From a virus, in the IMG/VR virus record IMGVR_UViG_3300017776_000036, positions 1 to 42,067 of that record: DNA of 42,067 bases. One strand, 5' to 3'. Each line of letters starts with the position of its first letter. Within the stretch, counting starts at the first letter, position 1. Position numbers and translations under genes: made by a program. The notes beneath the pieces were generated by a model, which was given only the letters and a program-made list of their open reading frames with translations, was not told where the DNA came from and did not search any database. Of the stretch, positions 1 to 9,876 are shown one piece after another.

Positions 1-122
1 AAGAGGTTGTAGAAACAATAGAGAATCCATTAATAACAAAAGATAAACTCGATCGAGCAGCTGCGCAAGATGTTGTAGACAATACTCCCAAGGCAGTTAA
101 AGATCACGTGGATGGGGTATAA
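1..122 (+). CDS. 3' end of an unidentified gene (partial)
   Basis: An open frame enters from the left edge (codons in frame with position 3) and stops at TAA 120-122. The 39 visible residues are polar and charged and end in KDHVDGV. They are too few to assign a family. The stop codon lies inside a TATAAATA late-promoter octamer (118-125) that serves the next gene, so this gene should belong to the late structural block, possibly another fibre or baseplate protein. That placement is inference from position only. Confidence 0.6.
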   Translation, partial: EVVETIENPLITKDKLDRAAAQDVVDNTPKAVKDHVDGV

Positions 123-125
123 ATA
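118..125 (+). promoter_or_regulatory. T4-type late promoter, leaderless type
   Basis: Perfect TATAAATA octamer followed by GAAAT and then ATG at 131. With the T4 late octamer at about -13 to -6, the predicted start of transcription is the A of the ATG. No convincing Shine-Dalgarno would be on that transcript. Confidence 0.75.
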
Positions 126-130
126 GAAAT

Positions 131-3100
131 ATGGCATATACACTAAACAGAAGACTGGCAGAACTCATTGATAGTAATGGGCAGTTAAATACTGGTAAAA
201 TACCTAATTCCTATATTACTACAGCGCATTTGGGAACTACTCTTACACCAACATTTGGTAATACTACTGTAGGTTCAAGGTTAACCTTTAGTTCAAATTC
301 TCATTATTTAGAAACAGGAACAAATGCAGTAGCAATTAAAAATGGTAGTGGTACTGTTTATTTAAATGCTACAAATACTGGCACTATAGTCCATAATAAT
401 TTAACCGTTAGTGGAGATATTTTAAAGACATCTGGAAATCTAGTACTAAACGTTGCAGGTGATATAAAATTAGATGCTGACGGATCAAATGTTTATTTGG
501 CAGATGCCGGTACTGATATCGGTCTATTATCAGTTAATGGTCAAAATTTAAATATACGAAATTTAATTTCCGATAAGGATATTTATTTCCAAGGGAAGGA
601 TGGAACAAGTACCATTACTGCATTGGAACTTGATATGTCAGATACCGGTAGGGCAAAATTTCTTTATGCTGCCAATATTCCTAATCTTGCATCTGCAGAT
701 GGTACTATCCAAATTAATTTAAATAACACAGGTATCCCAACATTTCCTAGTGGGTTTACTTCAAGTGCAGCAATAGTAAGTACAGCAAGTAATAGTAATT
801 CCCTAGGTGGAACAAACTTTACTGGAATCATTTCAGTAAGTGGAAACACTCTTTCAGATACAAGTAGAAACGTATATACAAATAATTTAACAGTAGCTGG
901 TAATTTAGACGTTCAAGGTAGTACAACAACTTTAAATACTGCTACTCTACAAGTAGAAGATAAAAATGTAGTCCTTAATTATCATGCTTCTAATGATACA
1001 TCGGGTTCAGCTGACGGCGCAGGTATTACTATCCAAGATGCTGTTAGTGCAGGTAATGACGCCTCTTTATATTGGAGAGCATCAGATGATAAATTTATTT
1101 TCTCTCATCCACTAAGAATGTTTGGGCAATTTGAACTACCAGATAACGTAAAAATGATTGCAGGTGATAATGCTGATTTACAGATTTATCATGATGGTTC
1201 TAATAGTTATATTAAAGACGCTGGAGATGGTGACCTTAAAATAGAAAGTACAGGTGGCCATGTAGAAATTAAAGGAGTAAACAGCACTTCTACCTCTGAT
1301 TGGGGTAATAAAATTATAATGTCGAGTGTTCAAATTAATACAGCCAATAGAACATATGGTGGATTAGTATTAAAAGACCACGGCACTAGTGGAGAACATG
1401 CAGGTGTTGGTTTTAGATATGATGGAACAGGATATAAATTAGAATTAGGAACTGCAGCAACTACAAATGCAGGAATTACTACACACTTAACAGTAGACAG
1501 ACTTGGAGCAATAGTAACTTCAGGCCATCTAGACGTGGGTAATGAATTAACTGTACTAGGAACAACTATTCTAAAAAATTCTGGAGTAGTAACAATTAAG
1601 GCCGCTCCTCTTGGTAATACCTATGGTGGTGGCTTTAATGCTATTACCGTAACAGGAACATCCAGTAGTCCATATACAAGTACTATTGGTTTTAGTAATT
1701 ATGGTGAAACAAATGCCATGGTTATACAAGGCACCAAAGTAGGTATCGGAGAAACCTCTCCTGATGGCAAATTACATATTAAAGGTGCTACAGCAACAGG
1801 CGATCTAGCTCATATCTTATTTGAGAACACGCAAGGTAATAAAGTATTTGCTATCGGCGGTGGTTCAACAGGTGTAACTAATAGTCATCTATATTTTAGA
1901 AATGTAACCGATAATACAAGACCAATGGTTATCACTGATGCTGGTGATGTTGGTATCGGAACCGCCGGTTCGTCCTCAGGAATTCAACTCCAGATAGGTA
2001 ATACTTCAAATAATTCAGCCATAACACGTGTTACAAATGGTACTACTTCTGTAGACTTAACAGCTTCTTCAAGTGGTAAGGCCTTCTTAGAAGTCGGTAC
2101 AGCACATCCTTTAATTCTTGCAACAAATGCTCAAGAACGTATGGTTATTGAAGCGGGTGGTGATGTTGCAGTTAAGGCTGGTAAAGAATTAAGACTTTAC
2201 CGTAGTGATAATGCTACTTACGGCTCTTTGGAATATATGTCCGGAGCAGGTGGATTAAAATTACGAGATGTTAATGGCGATGGCATGACATTTGCCGGTC
2301 ACAGTGGTAATGATTATATTAATATAGTCGGGTCCAATGGTAACATTGGTATTAACCATGGATTGGGTGGCGGTGCCATGAATTCTAAATTTAATGTTTT
2401 TGCCGATGGTGAAGCATTTAGAGTAGATGGTACTTCAAATACATCACGAACAATTAGATTTAGAAATACTGGAACAAATGGGTCTTCTAATGGTATTATA
2501 GAGTCTGATGGTACTTTACAGTTAAAAAATACAGATGCTAATGCTGCAATTTATATGAATTCTATAAGAGATATGGAGTTCCAAGTAACCTCTGGAAACG
2601 GTAGTGCAGGACACATGAGATTCTACTCTTATAATACACAAATTATGCATCTTGATGGTGCAAATAATAGAGTAGGTATTGGTACTGATCAACCCGGCGA
2701 GGCATTAGAAGTTGATGGCATTGTTGAAATCAACAGAACAGGAGACCATCCAGCCTTAAGATTTGCTGAAGGTGGTACTACTAGAGCTTATTTTGGTTCA
2801 GGCGACTGGGCAATAAATGGCGGTGATGCTGATGATTTTGGTATTTCTGGAAGTGGTACTGGGGATTTACTTTTGGGTACTACTGCCGGTGTTGAAAGAC
2901 TGCGAATTAAAAATAATGGCCAAGTTGGTATTGGTTGTACCCCAACTAATAAACTTCATGTTAGGAATGCAAGTAGTGGTGGAACTGCAACTACAAATTC
3001 AGTGGCTGTTTTCGAGGATAATGACAATACAGAAGTAAGTATCCTAGGTGGTTCATCTTCAATACTTGCACTTAACTTTGGTCACAGTAATAATAATGAT

Positions 3101-4375
3101 GAATTTTCAATTAAGGCTAATACAACAGCAACTGATAGGTATCTACAATTTGATGTTAGTACAACACCAGTTGCAAAATTAGATATTGAAGGTCTACATT
3201 TCCAAAGAGCAGATGGACAAAAGATTTCAGCCAAAGAATCTATAGTTATGACTGTTGATGCAGATAACAATACTGCGTCAAGAGTATTTCAAGTTAATCA
3301 TGGGAATGGCAAAACATTACTTAACCTGCATGATGACTACAGGATGGAAGTTGGAACTCTACAATTCAGCTCAACTAGGAGTGCGGGTTATAGTAGCTCT
3401 AATGGTTTAGGAGCAAGTGCTGGAGATTGGGTAGATATTGCAGCAGTTCCTTATGGCAGAAATATTGCAACAATTAAATTATTCTGGGATGCAATTTATT
3501 CCCCTTCTAGTTCTCACCATGGTAATATGGAATTTGATATTGGTTCTCACTATGGAACATCATACTATTATGGATGGGATTCATATATTAATTTAAAGGC
3601 ATCTTCTGCTCATAATAGTTTTCACATTACAGAAGCTAGAATTATTACACCAAACGGATCTGGAGCAACTGGTTATTTCCAAGTTAAGTTTGGACAAGCA
3701 ACTGGCACCCAAGGTAATCTACGAGCTTATGTAACGCATAGAGATGAGCAATGTTCTATAGACCCAATAACACCTGTTGTAAATAACAGCAGAAGTGGAA
3801 CAACTATAGCAGCTGTAAATTTAGAAACTAGACCAGGACAAGCAGTATCAAGAGACTTTATAAGTAAAGGAAGTATTAGAGCTGAAGGACAACCAGGATT
3901 TTTTGCTAGAGGAAACACTTCACAATGGTTAAATGGGCAAGCGGCCTCTTGGGCTATCATCAGAAGTGGTATTGCCCATGGTGGCAGTGGATATATAGGA
4001 GTAAATTTAACCGAAGGGTCTACGGGCCACTTAAATTGTTACGATACCCAGGGTAATTTCAATACAGGTAATGGAAGATTTACAGCTCCAGTTGCGGGTA
4101 AATATCATTTACATGGTAGTCTTTATTGTGCAAAAACCGGTTCGTCTTTAAGCGATTACATGCATTTCAATCTATTTTTAAATGGGTCGAATGTAAACCA
4201 AACATACACTATGGGCGGCCATCAGGAAGATAACCAACATGACTTTGATCTAAAACAGTCAACTATTCTTTATTTAGAAGAAGGGGATTTTGTTGAATGG
4301 AGACTTTACTCCACTACCACTAATATGAGAATTTATGGAGACCATGTCTCTTTAGGTGCGGCACTCATCAGTTAA
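131..4375 (+). CDS. Giant modular tail fibre/adhesin with C1q-like C-terminus
   Basis: 1414 aa, glycine/asparagine/threonine/serine rich, almost without cysteine. It looks like a fibrous virion protein for host contact. The N-terminal third carries an ALELDMSDTGRAKF module and a LNTATLQVEDKNVVLNY module, both also present in the fibre at 4698. The middle holds about five beta-rich repeats of the form [KDRQ]VGIG-x-(S/P)-x-LxV, frequent in marine phage fibres. The last ~110 residues (FTAPVAGKYHLHGSLY near the start, then LYLEEGDFVEWRLY) resemble a C1q/TNF-like jelly roll, a likely receptor-binding head. The start at 131 follows the late octamer by 5 nt and has no ribosome site. A T4 gp number cannot be given, and other virion-surface roles (whisker, baseplate adhesin) are possible. 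Confidence 0.8.
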   Translation: MAYTLNRRLAELIDSNGQLNTGKIPNSYITTAHLGTTLTPTFGNTTVGSRLTFSSNSHYLETGTNAVAIKNGSGTVYLNATNTGTIVHNNLTVSGDILKTSGNLVLNVAGDIKLDADGSNVYLADAGTDIGLLSVNGQNLNIRNLISDKDIYFQGKDGTSTITALELDMSDTGRAKFLYAANIPNLASADGTIQINLNNTGIPTFPSGFTSSAAIVSTASNSNSLGGTNFTGIISVSGNTLSDTSRNVYTNNLTVAGNLDVQGSTTTLNTATLQVEDKNVVLNYHASNDTSGSADGAGITIQDAVSAGNDASLYWRASDDKFIFSHPLRMFGQFELPDNVKMIAGDNADLQIYHDGSNSYIKDAGDGDLKIESTGGHVEIKGVNSTSTSDWGNKIIMSSVQINTANRTYGGLVLKDHGTSGEHAGVGFRYDGTGYKLELGTAATTNAGITTHLTVDRLGAIVTSGHLDVGNELTVLGTTILKNSGVVTIKAAPLGNTYGGGFNAITVTGTSSSPYTSTIGFSNYGETNAMVIQGTKVGIGETSPDGKLHIKGATATGDLAHILFENTQGNKVFAIGGGSTGVTNSHLYFRNVTDNTRPMVITDAGDVGIGTAGSSSGIQLQIGNTSNNSAITRVTNGTTSVDLTASSSGKAFLEVGTAHPLILATNAQERMVIEAGGDVAVKAGKELRLYRSDNATYGSLEYMSGAGGLKLRDVNGDGMTFAGHSGNDYINIVGSNGNIGINHGLGGGAMNSKFNVFADGEAFRVDGTSNTSRTIRFRNTGTNGSSNGIIESDGTLQLKNTDANAAIYMNSIRDMEFQVTSGNGSAGHMRFYSYNTQIMHLDGANNRVGIGTDQPGEALEVDGIVEINRTGDHPALRFAEGGTTRAYFGSGDWAINGGDADDFGISGSGTGDLLLGTTAGVERLRIKNNGQVGIGCTPTNKLHVRNASSGGTATTNSVAVFEDNDNTEVSILGGSSSILALNFGHSNNNDEFSIKANTTATDRYLQFDVSTTPVAKLDIEGLHFQRADGQKISAKESIVMTVDADNNTASRVFQVNHGNGKTLLNLHDDYRMEVGTLQFSSTRSAGYSSSNGLGASAGDWVDIAAVPYGRNIATIKLFWDAIYSPSSSHHGNMEFDIGSHYGTSYYYGWDSYINLKASSAHNSFHITEARIITPNGSGATGYFQVKFGQATGTQGNLRAYVTHRDEQCSIDPITPVVNNSRSGTTIAAVNLETRPGQAVSRDFISKGSIRAEGQPGFFARGNTSQWLNGQAASWAIIRSGIAHGGSGYIGVNLTEGSTGHLNCYDTQGNFNTGNGRFTAPVAGKYHLHGSLYCAKTGSSLSDYMHFNLFLNGSNVNQTYTMGGHQEDNQHDFDLKQSTILYLEEGDFVEWRLYSTTTNMRIYGDHVSLGAALIS

Positions 4376-4393
4376 TTATAATAGGAGAAAAAA

Positions 4394-4678
4394 ATGGCAG
4401 ATTTAAAAATAACACTTACCGATACAGAACTTAGCGCCTTAAAATCGGTAGCCTTAGACCCATTAAATTTGATTCAAAACTTTGCTAGTGAGCGATCACG
4501 AATAGCAATTAATAATATATGTAATCAACTAATGGTACATTGCAATAATAATGAAATTGCAATGAAAGTAGGTAAAGAGGCCCAAGTAAAACAAGCCTTT
4601 GATTTAGGTCTAGTTTATGAACTAGACTCAATGGAAGATATTCTTCCAGCGGATCTTGAAACACCCGAACAAGCTTAA
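4394..4678 (+). CDS. Conserved small protein of unknown function between two fibre genes
   Basis: 94 aa. AGGAG just upstream (about 4383-4387) supports the ATG at 4394. The protein is mostly helical with an acidic tail and no membrane segment. A central stretch (ASERSRIAINNICNQLMVHC) followed by VGKEAQVKQAFDLG looks like a family seen beside fibre genes in marine T4-like phages, from memory. A role in fibre assembly or attachment would fit the location but nothing in the sequence proves it. Confidence 0.6.
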   Translation: MADLKITLTDTELSALKSVALDPLNLIQNFASERSRIAINNICNQLMVHCNNNEIAMKVGKEAQVKQAFDLGLVYELDSMEDILPADLETPEQA

Positions 4679-4684
4679 TTAAGG

Positions 4685-4692
4685 TATAAATA
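4685..4692 (+). promoter_or_regulatory. T4-type late promoter, leaderless type
   Basis: Perfect TATAAATA followed by GTACT and ATG at 4698: exactly 5 nt between octamer and start codon, as at 118 and 9864. The spacer is identical to that of the gp13 promoter. Confidence 0.8.
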
Positions 4693-4697
4693 GTACT

Positions 4698-7600
4698 ATG
4701 GCACTTACAAAAATTACACAAACACTTGTAGAAACTGGAGCAATTGGATCATCTCAAATTGCGAGTGGTGCTATAGGTGCAGGACACCTCACCAATATTA
4801 CTACTAATCATATAACTGAAGGTAACAGTAATCAATTCTTTACTACTGCCAGGGCTAGATCGAGCTTATCTGGTAGTACAGGAGTTACATATAATTCATC
4901 CACTGGTGCCATTTCTATAGGGCAGGCAGTCGGAACATCTGATAGTGTTACATTTGGCCAAGTCACAGTAGATACCATTACAATTAACGCATCAGAAATT
5001 GCCACATCTGGCAATATGATATTAAACTCTGCCAGTGACGTAATCTTAGATGTTGATGGCGGTAACGTCATGCTAAAAGATAACTCAGTGTGGTTTGGTA
5101 ATTTTAACCATAACGGCAATAACCTAGCAATAGATGCGAAAATACAAGACGGCGATATAAAATTTAGAGGTAATGATGGTGGTACTGTTATTACTGCTCT
5201 TACCCTTGATATGTCAGATGGTGGTGCAGCAATATTTAATAATGATATTTATTTATCAGATAATCGTGCAGTACGGTTCGGAGATCAGCAAGATTTCCGA
5301 ATTTATAATGATGGAAACCATACTACTTTTCATAGTGCTAGTACTAATCATGATATAATTTTTAGAGGGAATGATGACGGAAGTTCTATCACTGCACTTA
5401 CCTTAGATATGTCAAATGCTGGTAAGGCTACATTTGCTGGTATCGTAAGTTCAACAACTGGACTTGAAACTGGAAACATGTTTATTACGGCAAATGAAAT
5501 TGATGTTTCTTCTGGTAACCTTACTTTGGATGTTGCAGGAAATATTATTTTAAATGCTGATGGAAGTTCAGTAAGTCTCATGGATGACACTGTCAATTTT
5601 GGGCAGTTCTTTAGTACAGGCGCAGGTAACTTTAACATTTACTCTCCTACACTTAACCAAGATATTAAATTCCTTGGTAATGATGGTGGTAGTACTGTTA
5701 CTGCTCTTACTTTGGATATATCGAATGCAGGTAAGGCAACATTCAATAGCGATGTTGTAGTAGGTGGTGACTTAATTGTTAATGGCACACAAACTGTTTT
5801 AAATACTGCAACTTTAACTGTTGAAGATAAAATAATTACAGTAGCTCACGGTGCATCGGATGCTGCAGCCGCGAACGAATCAGGTATAAATGTTGGTGGT
5901 GCAAGTGCTCAAATTTTATATAAGTCAAGTGGAGATAAATGGTCCGTTAATAAAGATTTAGAAGCAGCAAATAGTAGTGGCGCAATGATAATGGTTGACG
6001 ACACTAACGGCAGATTTATTAAAATACGTTCAGCAAATAGTGGTTCACAAAATGCTAACATATCATCTTATTCGGGATTATATTTAGGTGGTGCTGATAA
6101 TGCCAGTCATGTTATAATTGATAATACCGGTGATGTTGGTATCGGAGTAACTCCAGCAACAAATACAAAACTCACTATAGGAGGAACAACATCCTCTTAC
6201 AGTTCTGTCTTATCATTTGATAATAATACCGCAGGTGGTGCAACATTCTTTATGCTTGCTTCTGATAATACTTGGAGTGCAGGAGCAAATAAATTCTTCA
6301 TGGGTCATGGCTCTCCTTCCAGTTCGGCAGTTGATATGACAATTGATGCTGATGGAAAGGTTGGTATTAAAAATACTGCACCTGCTGCAACTTTAGAAGT
6401 TGGAACATTAACGAGTGGATTAACTGGTAATGTAATTATTAATTCAGAAGGTGGAAACCCTCCCGCTTTACAAGTTAAATCACGAACAAATAGAGCTCGT
6501 ATAAACATTCAGGACAATGATACATCTGGATATATTATTGCAGAAGGTAGTGTTATTAGTATTGGATTTGCTGATCAAATAAGTGATAATAACATTAATA
6601 TTAATAGTTCACATAATGTTGGTATTGGCACAACTGCTCCAGATGCAAAGCTTTCTGTAACAAGTTCAACAATTAATAGTGAAGATATCGTTTATTTAAA
6701 ATCAGGTGCAGATAGTGTCAATGATTATTTAGGTATTGCATGGGAACTTGGAATTGGCGGTAATGGACCTCATGCCGCAATTAGAGTAGCAGGTGGACCA
6801 AGTGCACAAGATTCTCGTCTTGGTTTATTTACTACTAGTGATGGAGGCAGTAATCTTACAGAGGGGCTTAGTGTAGCTCATAACGGCAATGTTGGTATCG
6901 GAGAAAATTCTCCACTTACTCCATTACATATTTCTGCAGGTACATCAAGTGGCACGATGTATAATGCCGCAATATTTACTGGAGGTCAAAATTCTACACA
7001 AGGGTCTGGAGTTAGACTGTATTTATCAGGCACAGAAAATGATCCTCTTGCAAGAGGTTCTATTATAGAATCAGAGATGATTGATAATGGAAATTCTCAT
7101 GTATTGAATTTCTATACCAGTGGTAATTCTCAAGCACCTCGTTTAAGAATGAGAATTGATAATAGCGGTAATCTCTCACTTAGACAACATGGGGCAGCAT
7201 CCACTAATAGTGTAAATATGCCGCCACATTTTGAATTTAAAGGACAAGGTTGGGACAGTAATTCTGGTTCCGATGATATGAATGCCAAGATTGAAATGGC
7301 AGCAACGTATGGTAAGGTTGGAGCTGGTGCAACCTCTCCTGAATTAGTGTTCTCACTTCAAGGAGCAGGAGGATTGGATTCTTCATCTGAATCTTATGTT
7401 GAAGGAATGAGATTAGTAGGTGCAGGGGCATACAATCATAACCAACCTAGACTAGGTGTTGGAATTGCTAACCCCTCTAAAACACTAGATGTTTATACGG
7501 CAGTGAATACGGGCGGTATGCAAATTACTGGTGGCACTGCTGCCACAAATACCTCACTCCATATAAACAATACTGGTTCTGGTGGTGTAAACTGGAACAT

Positions 7601-9458
7601 AACATCAACGGCCGGTAACCATGGTTACGGTGACGGCCAGTTACAATTCGGTGTTGCTTATGGCGTACCAAAGATGAAAATTATGTCAAACGGTAATGTT
7701 GGTATAGGTCCGTTTGCAGGAGATAACCCAATTACACCATTACACGTACTCGGTAATGCAACAATAGAAACGGGAAGTCCTGATTTATATTTTGCAACGA
7801 CGAGCGCGTCTCATAATAATTGGAGAGTGGCAGCTCAAGAAGCTATTGATAAAGGTTTTGAAATAGCAAGTGGTACCCAGTCTGCTGGATCCAATGCGGT
7901 AAATGATACTTATACGACAAGATTTGTTATTAAAGATTCTGGTTTTGTAGGTATTGGTGCACATGTTCCAGATGCAAAATTGCACGTGGTTGATGGCAAT
8001 AATTATGCTATGATTGGAGATTTAAATAGTAACTCTACAATGTCATTAAGAATGGCAGACTCTACTAATTACCCAGTAGAAGTACAAGCATTTGGCAGTG
8101 ATTTAAAACTTAGAACTACAACAAATTCTGGCGGAACTCCGGACGACAGAATCATTGTCATGGCTGTTACAGGTCATGTTGGTATTAATAATGTTGACCC
8201 AAATTTCTTAATGCATATTAATAAGAAGGCCGGTGATTATGATTTACCAACATCGACAGGTGTTGTAAAAACTTATTTTGGTGTAAATACTGATTACAAT
8301 AATAATGGATCACAGGGAATATATTTATCTCATCTTAACGGCAACTGGATAGATGGGACATCAGGTGGAGACTCTCAATATGGTATGCTTTTTGGTTATG
8401 AAAATAGTGTTAGAGGTGGTTTAATTTACGACCATCGTGGCAGTGAAATGATGTCTCTTTGGTCAAGTTATGCACCTATAAGGTTTATGACACCAGATAA
8501 TGCAGATGGTAATGGTGTACCTCTTGACAGTAATATAAATGATAGATTACATATTGCAGTAGGTGGTAATGTAGGTATTAATGAAAATTCACCACAGAAA
8601 ACACTTCATGTTAGTAGTGGATCTACTAACGTAGTCGCAAGATTTGAAAGTACGGATGGAATTGCAGCAATAGAATTTAAAGACCCAAGCGGAACTGCAG
8701 AAATAGGGTGTTCAGGTAACGATATTAAATTTATGCCAGCTGGTGTGGTAAGGTCAACTATTGATAATAGTGGTAATTTTACTACTGAAGGTAATATTAC
8801 TCAGAGTGGTGGGAACAATCATTATATTAATACTGGCGGCAGAGTCACTGCAAAAGTACAGGATATGATTAATATAGGAGGTGATAATTGGCATCACTTA
8901 CCTAGGTATTACACTAATTTTGGTACCGGTACTGGAGGTCAAATAAGTGGTTATTCAGTTTCTATGCAAGATGGCCAGAATTCTAGTTGGTATGCTGGTC
9001 TTACCCTTAGTGGATATGTCACCTGGATTCCTGATGTATATATTCCTTATTCATTAGGCCAAGTTTACGGGTTGTCTGCATCATTTTTCCAACATGCAAA
9101 TAACACTGCGGGAACTGCAGTTCAATATGTAGGATGTATCGGATATGATGCAAGTTTTAATTTTATGAACCATGATGCTATTGGAACATATCAATATAAT
9201 CTGGCATCTTCGTCAACTTTTAGTACAGGTACTATAACAGAACTTGACGTTACATTGAAAGGTTGGCAAGGAAATGGACAATCAGATGGAAATAAAATGG
9301 ATAGAGGAACGGTTTATATAAGACCAATGATGTTAATTAATTATCCCTGGAGTACTTCTATGGGAGGAACAACCCCTTCAACTACAGTACTGTCTTTTAC
9401 AATGGGACCAAAACATACTTTCTCAGATAACGATTCAAATGCAGGAACAAATTACTAA
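4698..9458 (+). CDS. Giant modular tail fibre/adhesin with about nine VGIG repeats
   Basis: 1586 aa, the longest product here, beta-rich and low in charge. Three copies of a module reading DI[KI]F-x-GND-x-G ... TALTLD[MI]S-x-G lie in the first ~340 residues (nt about 5154, 5352 and 5662). Then comes VLNTATLTVEDKIITV, matching the equivalent block of the fibre at 131. About nine VGIG/VGIN-type repeats follow, such as NVGIGTTAPDAKLSV and NVGINENSPQKTLHV. The final ~250 residues are non-repetitive, aromatic rich and unlike the other fibre's C-terminus, so probably the receptor-specific tip. Predicted trimeric fibre, from composition and repeat type. The stop overlaps the next ATG (TAATG). Confidence 0.8.
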   Translation: MALTKITQTLVETGAIGSSQIASGAIGAGHLTNITTNHITEGNSNQFFTTARARSSLSGSTGVTYNSSTGAISIGQAVGTSDSVTFGQVTVDTITINASEIATSGNMILNSASDVILDVDGGNVMLKDNSVWFGNFNHNGNNLAIDAKIQDGDIKFRGNDGGTVITALTLDMSDGGAAIFNNDIYLSDNRAVRFGDQQDFRIYNDGNHTTFHSASTNHDIIFRGNDDGSSITALTLDMSNAGKATFAGIVSSTTGLETGNMFITANEIDVSSGNLTLDVAGNIILNADGSSVSLMDDTVNFGQFFSTGAGNFNIYSPTLNQDIKFLGNDGGSTVTALTLDISNAGKATFNSDVVVGGDLIVNGTQTVLNTATLTVEDKIITVAHGASDAAAANESGINVGGASAQILYKSSGDKWSVNKDLEAANSSGAMIMVDDTNGRFIKIRSANSGSQNANISSYSGLYLGGADNASHVIIDNTGDVGIGVTPATNTKLTIGGTTSSYSSVLSFDNNTAGGATFFMLASDNTWSAGANKFFMGHGSPSSSAVDMTIDADGKVGIKNTAPAATLEVGTLTSGLTGNVIINSEGGNPPALQVKSRTNRARINIQDNDTSGYIIAEGSVISIGFADQISDNNININSSHNVGIGTTAPDAKLSVTSSTINSEDIVYLKSGADSVNDYLGIAWELGIGGNGPHAAIRVAGGPSAQDSRLGLFTTSDGGSNLTEGLSVAHNGNVGIGENSPLTPLHISAGTSSGTMYNAAIFTGGQNSTQGSGVRLYLSGTENDPLARGSIIESEMIDNGNSHVLNFYTSGNSQAPRLRMRIDNSGNLSLRQHGAASTNSVNMPPHFEFKGQGWDSNSGSDDMNAKIEMAATYGKVGAGATSPELVFSLQGAGGLDSSSESYVEGMRLVGAGAYNHNQPRLGVGIANPSKTLDVYTAVNTGGMQITGGTAATNTSLHINNTGSGGVNWNITSTAGNHGYGDGQLQFGVAYGVPKMKIMSNGNVGIGPFAGDNPITPLHVLGNATIETGSPDLYFATTSASHNNWRVAAQEAIDKGFEIASGTQSAGSNAVNDTYTTRFVIKDSGFVGIGAHVPDAKLHVVDGNNYAMIGDLNSNSTMSLRMADSTNYPVEVQAFGSDLKLRTTTNSGGTPDDRIIVMAVTGHVGINNVDPNFLMHINKKAGDYDLPTSTGVVKTYFGVNTDYNNNGSQGIYLSHLNGNWIDGTSGGDSQYGMLFGYENSVRGGLIYDHRGSEMMSLWSSYAPIRFMTPDNADGNGVPLDSNINDRLHIAVGGNVGINENSPQKTLHVSSGSTNVVARFESTDGIAAIEFKDPSGTAEIGCSGNDIKFMPAGVVRSTIDNSGNFTTEGNITQSGGNNHYINTGGRVTAKVQDMINIGGDNWHHLPRYYTNFGTGTGGQISGYSVSMQDGQNSSWYAGLTLSGYVTWIPDVYIPYSLGQVYGLSASFFQHANNTAGTAVQYVGCIGYDASFNFMNHDAIGTYQYNLASSSTFSTGTITELDVTLKGWQGNGQSDGNKMDRGTVYIRPMMLINYPWSTSMGGTTPSTTVLSFTMGPKHTFSDNDSNAGTNY
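5154..5760 (+). repeat. Three intragenic module repeats in the fibre gene
   Basis: Copies begin near 5154, 5352 and 5662. Each encodes a DI-[KI]-F-x-GND-x-G block followed by TALTLD-[MI]-S-[DN]-[GA]-G. The fibre at 131 has a related single copy (near nt 580-660). They are protein-module repeats with diverged DNA, not exact DNA repeats. Confidence 0.7.
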
Positions 9459-9859
9459 TGGCTACAATAAGTGAAGTAACGTATACATGGAATATCCCAC
9501 AAATTATATGGGATGAAAACGGTGTTATTATTAGTGTAAAATGGGAGTATATTGGAACTAAAAATCCGCATACTTCTCTATTGCATGGAATACACCATAT
9601 AACAGGAGACCATACTAAAGAGGATTTTATTGCCGAACCCGAGGTAGTAAAGGCAGATGTGGTTAGTTGGTTAGAAAATGACTTTGGAAGAGTTATTGCA
9701 TTTACAGATGAGATAAAAGAAATGATTGCTGGACCCGATCAAACTGTAGATGATATACCAGATCCAGAACCTAGATTAACAACAATGAAAAAACAAATTG
9801 CAGATACAATTACTGCAAAAGAAATGGCGCCTTCAAGGGAAAGTAGAGCACTAGATTAG
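9458..9859 (+). CDS. Unknown protein downstream of the fibre
   Basis: 133 aa, not assigned. It begins inside the stop codon of the fibre gene (TAATG), so it is probably translated by coupling. The N-terminal half reads as beta strands with aromatic residues (TYTWNIPQIIWDENGVIISV). A helical stretch (VVKADVVSWLENDF) and an acidic proline-rich linker follow, then a basic C-terminus. Tight coupling to the fibre gene suggests a fibre-associated or fibre-assembly function, by inference. No signal peptide or transmembrane helix. Confidence 0.6.
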   Translation: MATISEVTYTWNIPQIIWDENGVIISVKWEYIGTKNPHTSLLHGIHHITGDHTKEDFIAEPEVVKADVVSWLENDFGRVIAFTDEIKEMIAGPDQTVDDIPDPEPRLTTMKKQIADTITAKEMAPSRESRALD

Positions 9860-9863
9860 AGAG

Positions 9864-9871
9864 TATAAATA
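9864..9871 (+). promoter_or_regulatory. T4-type late promoter, leaderless type (neck operon)
   Basis: Perfect TATAAATA followed by GTACT and ATG at 9877, with no Shine-Dalgarno between. The 5-nt spacer is identical to that at 4685. Confidence 0.8.
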
Positions 9872-9876
9872 GTACT

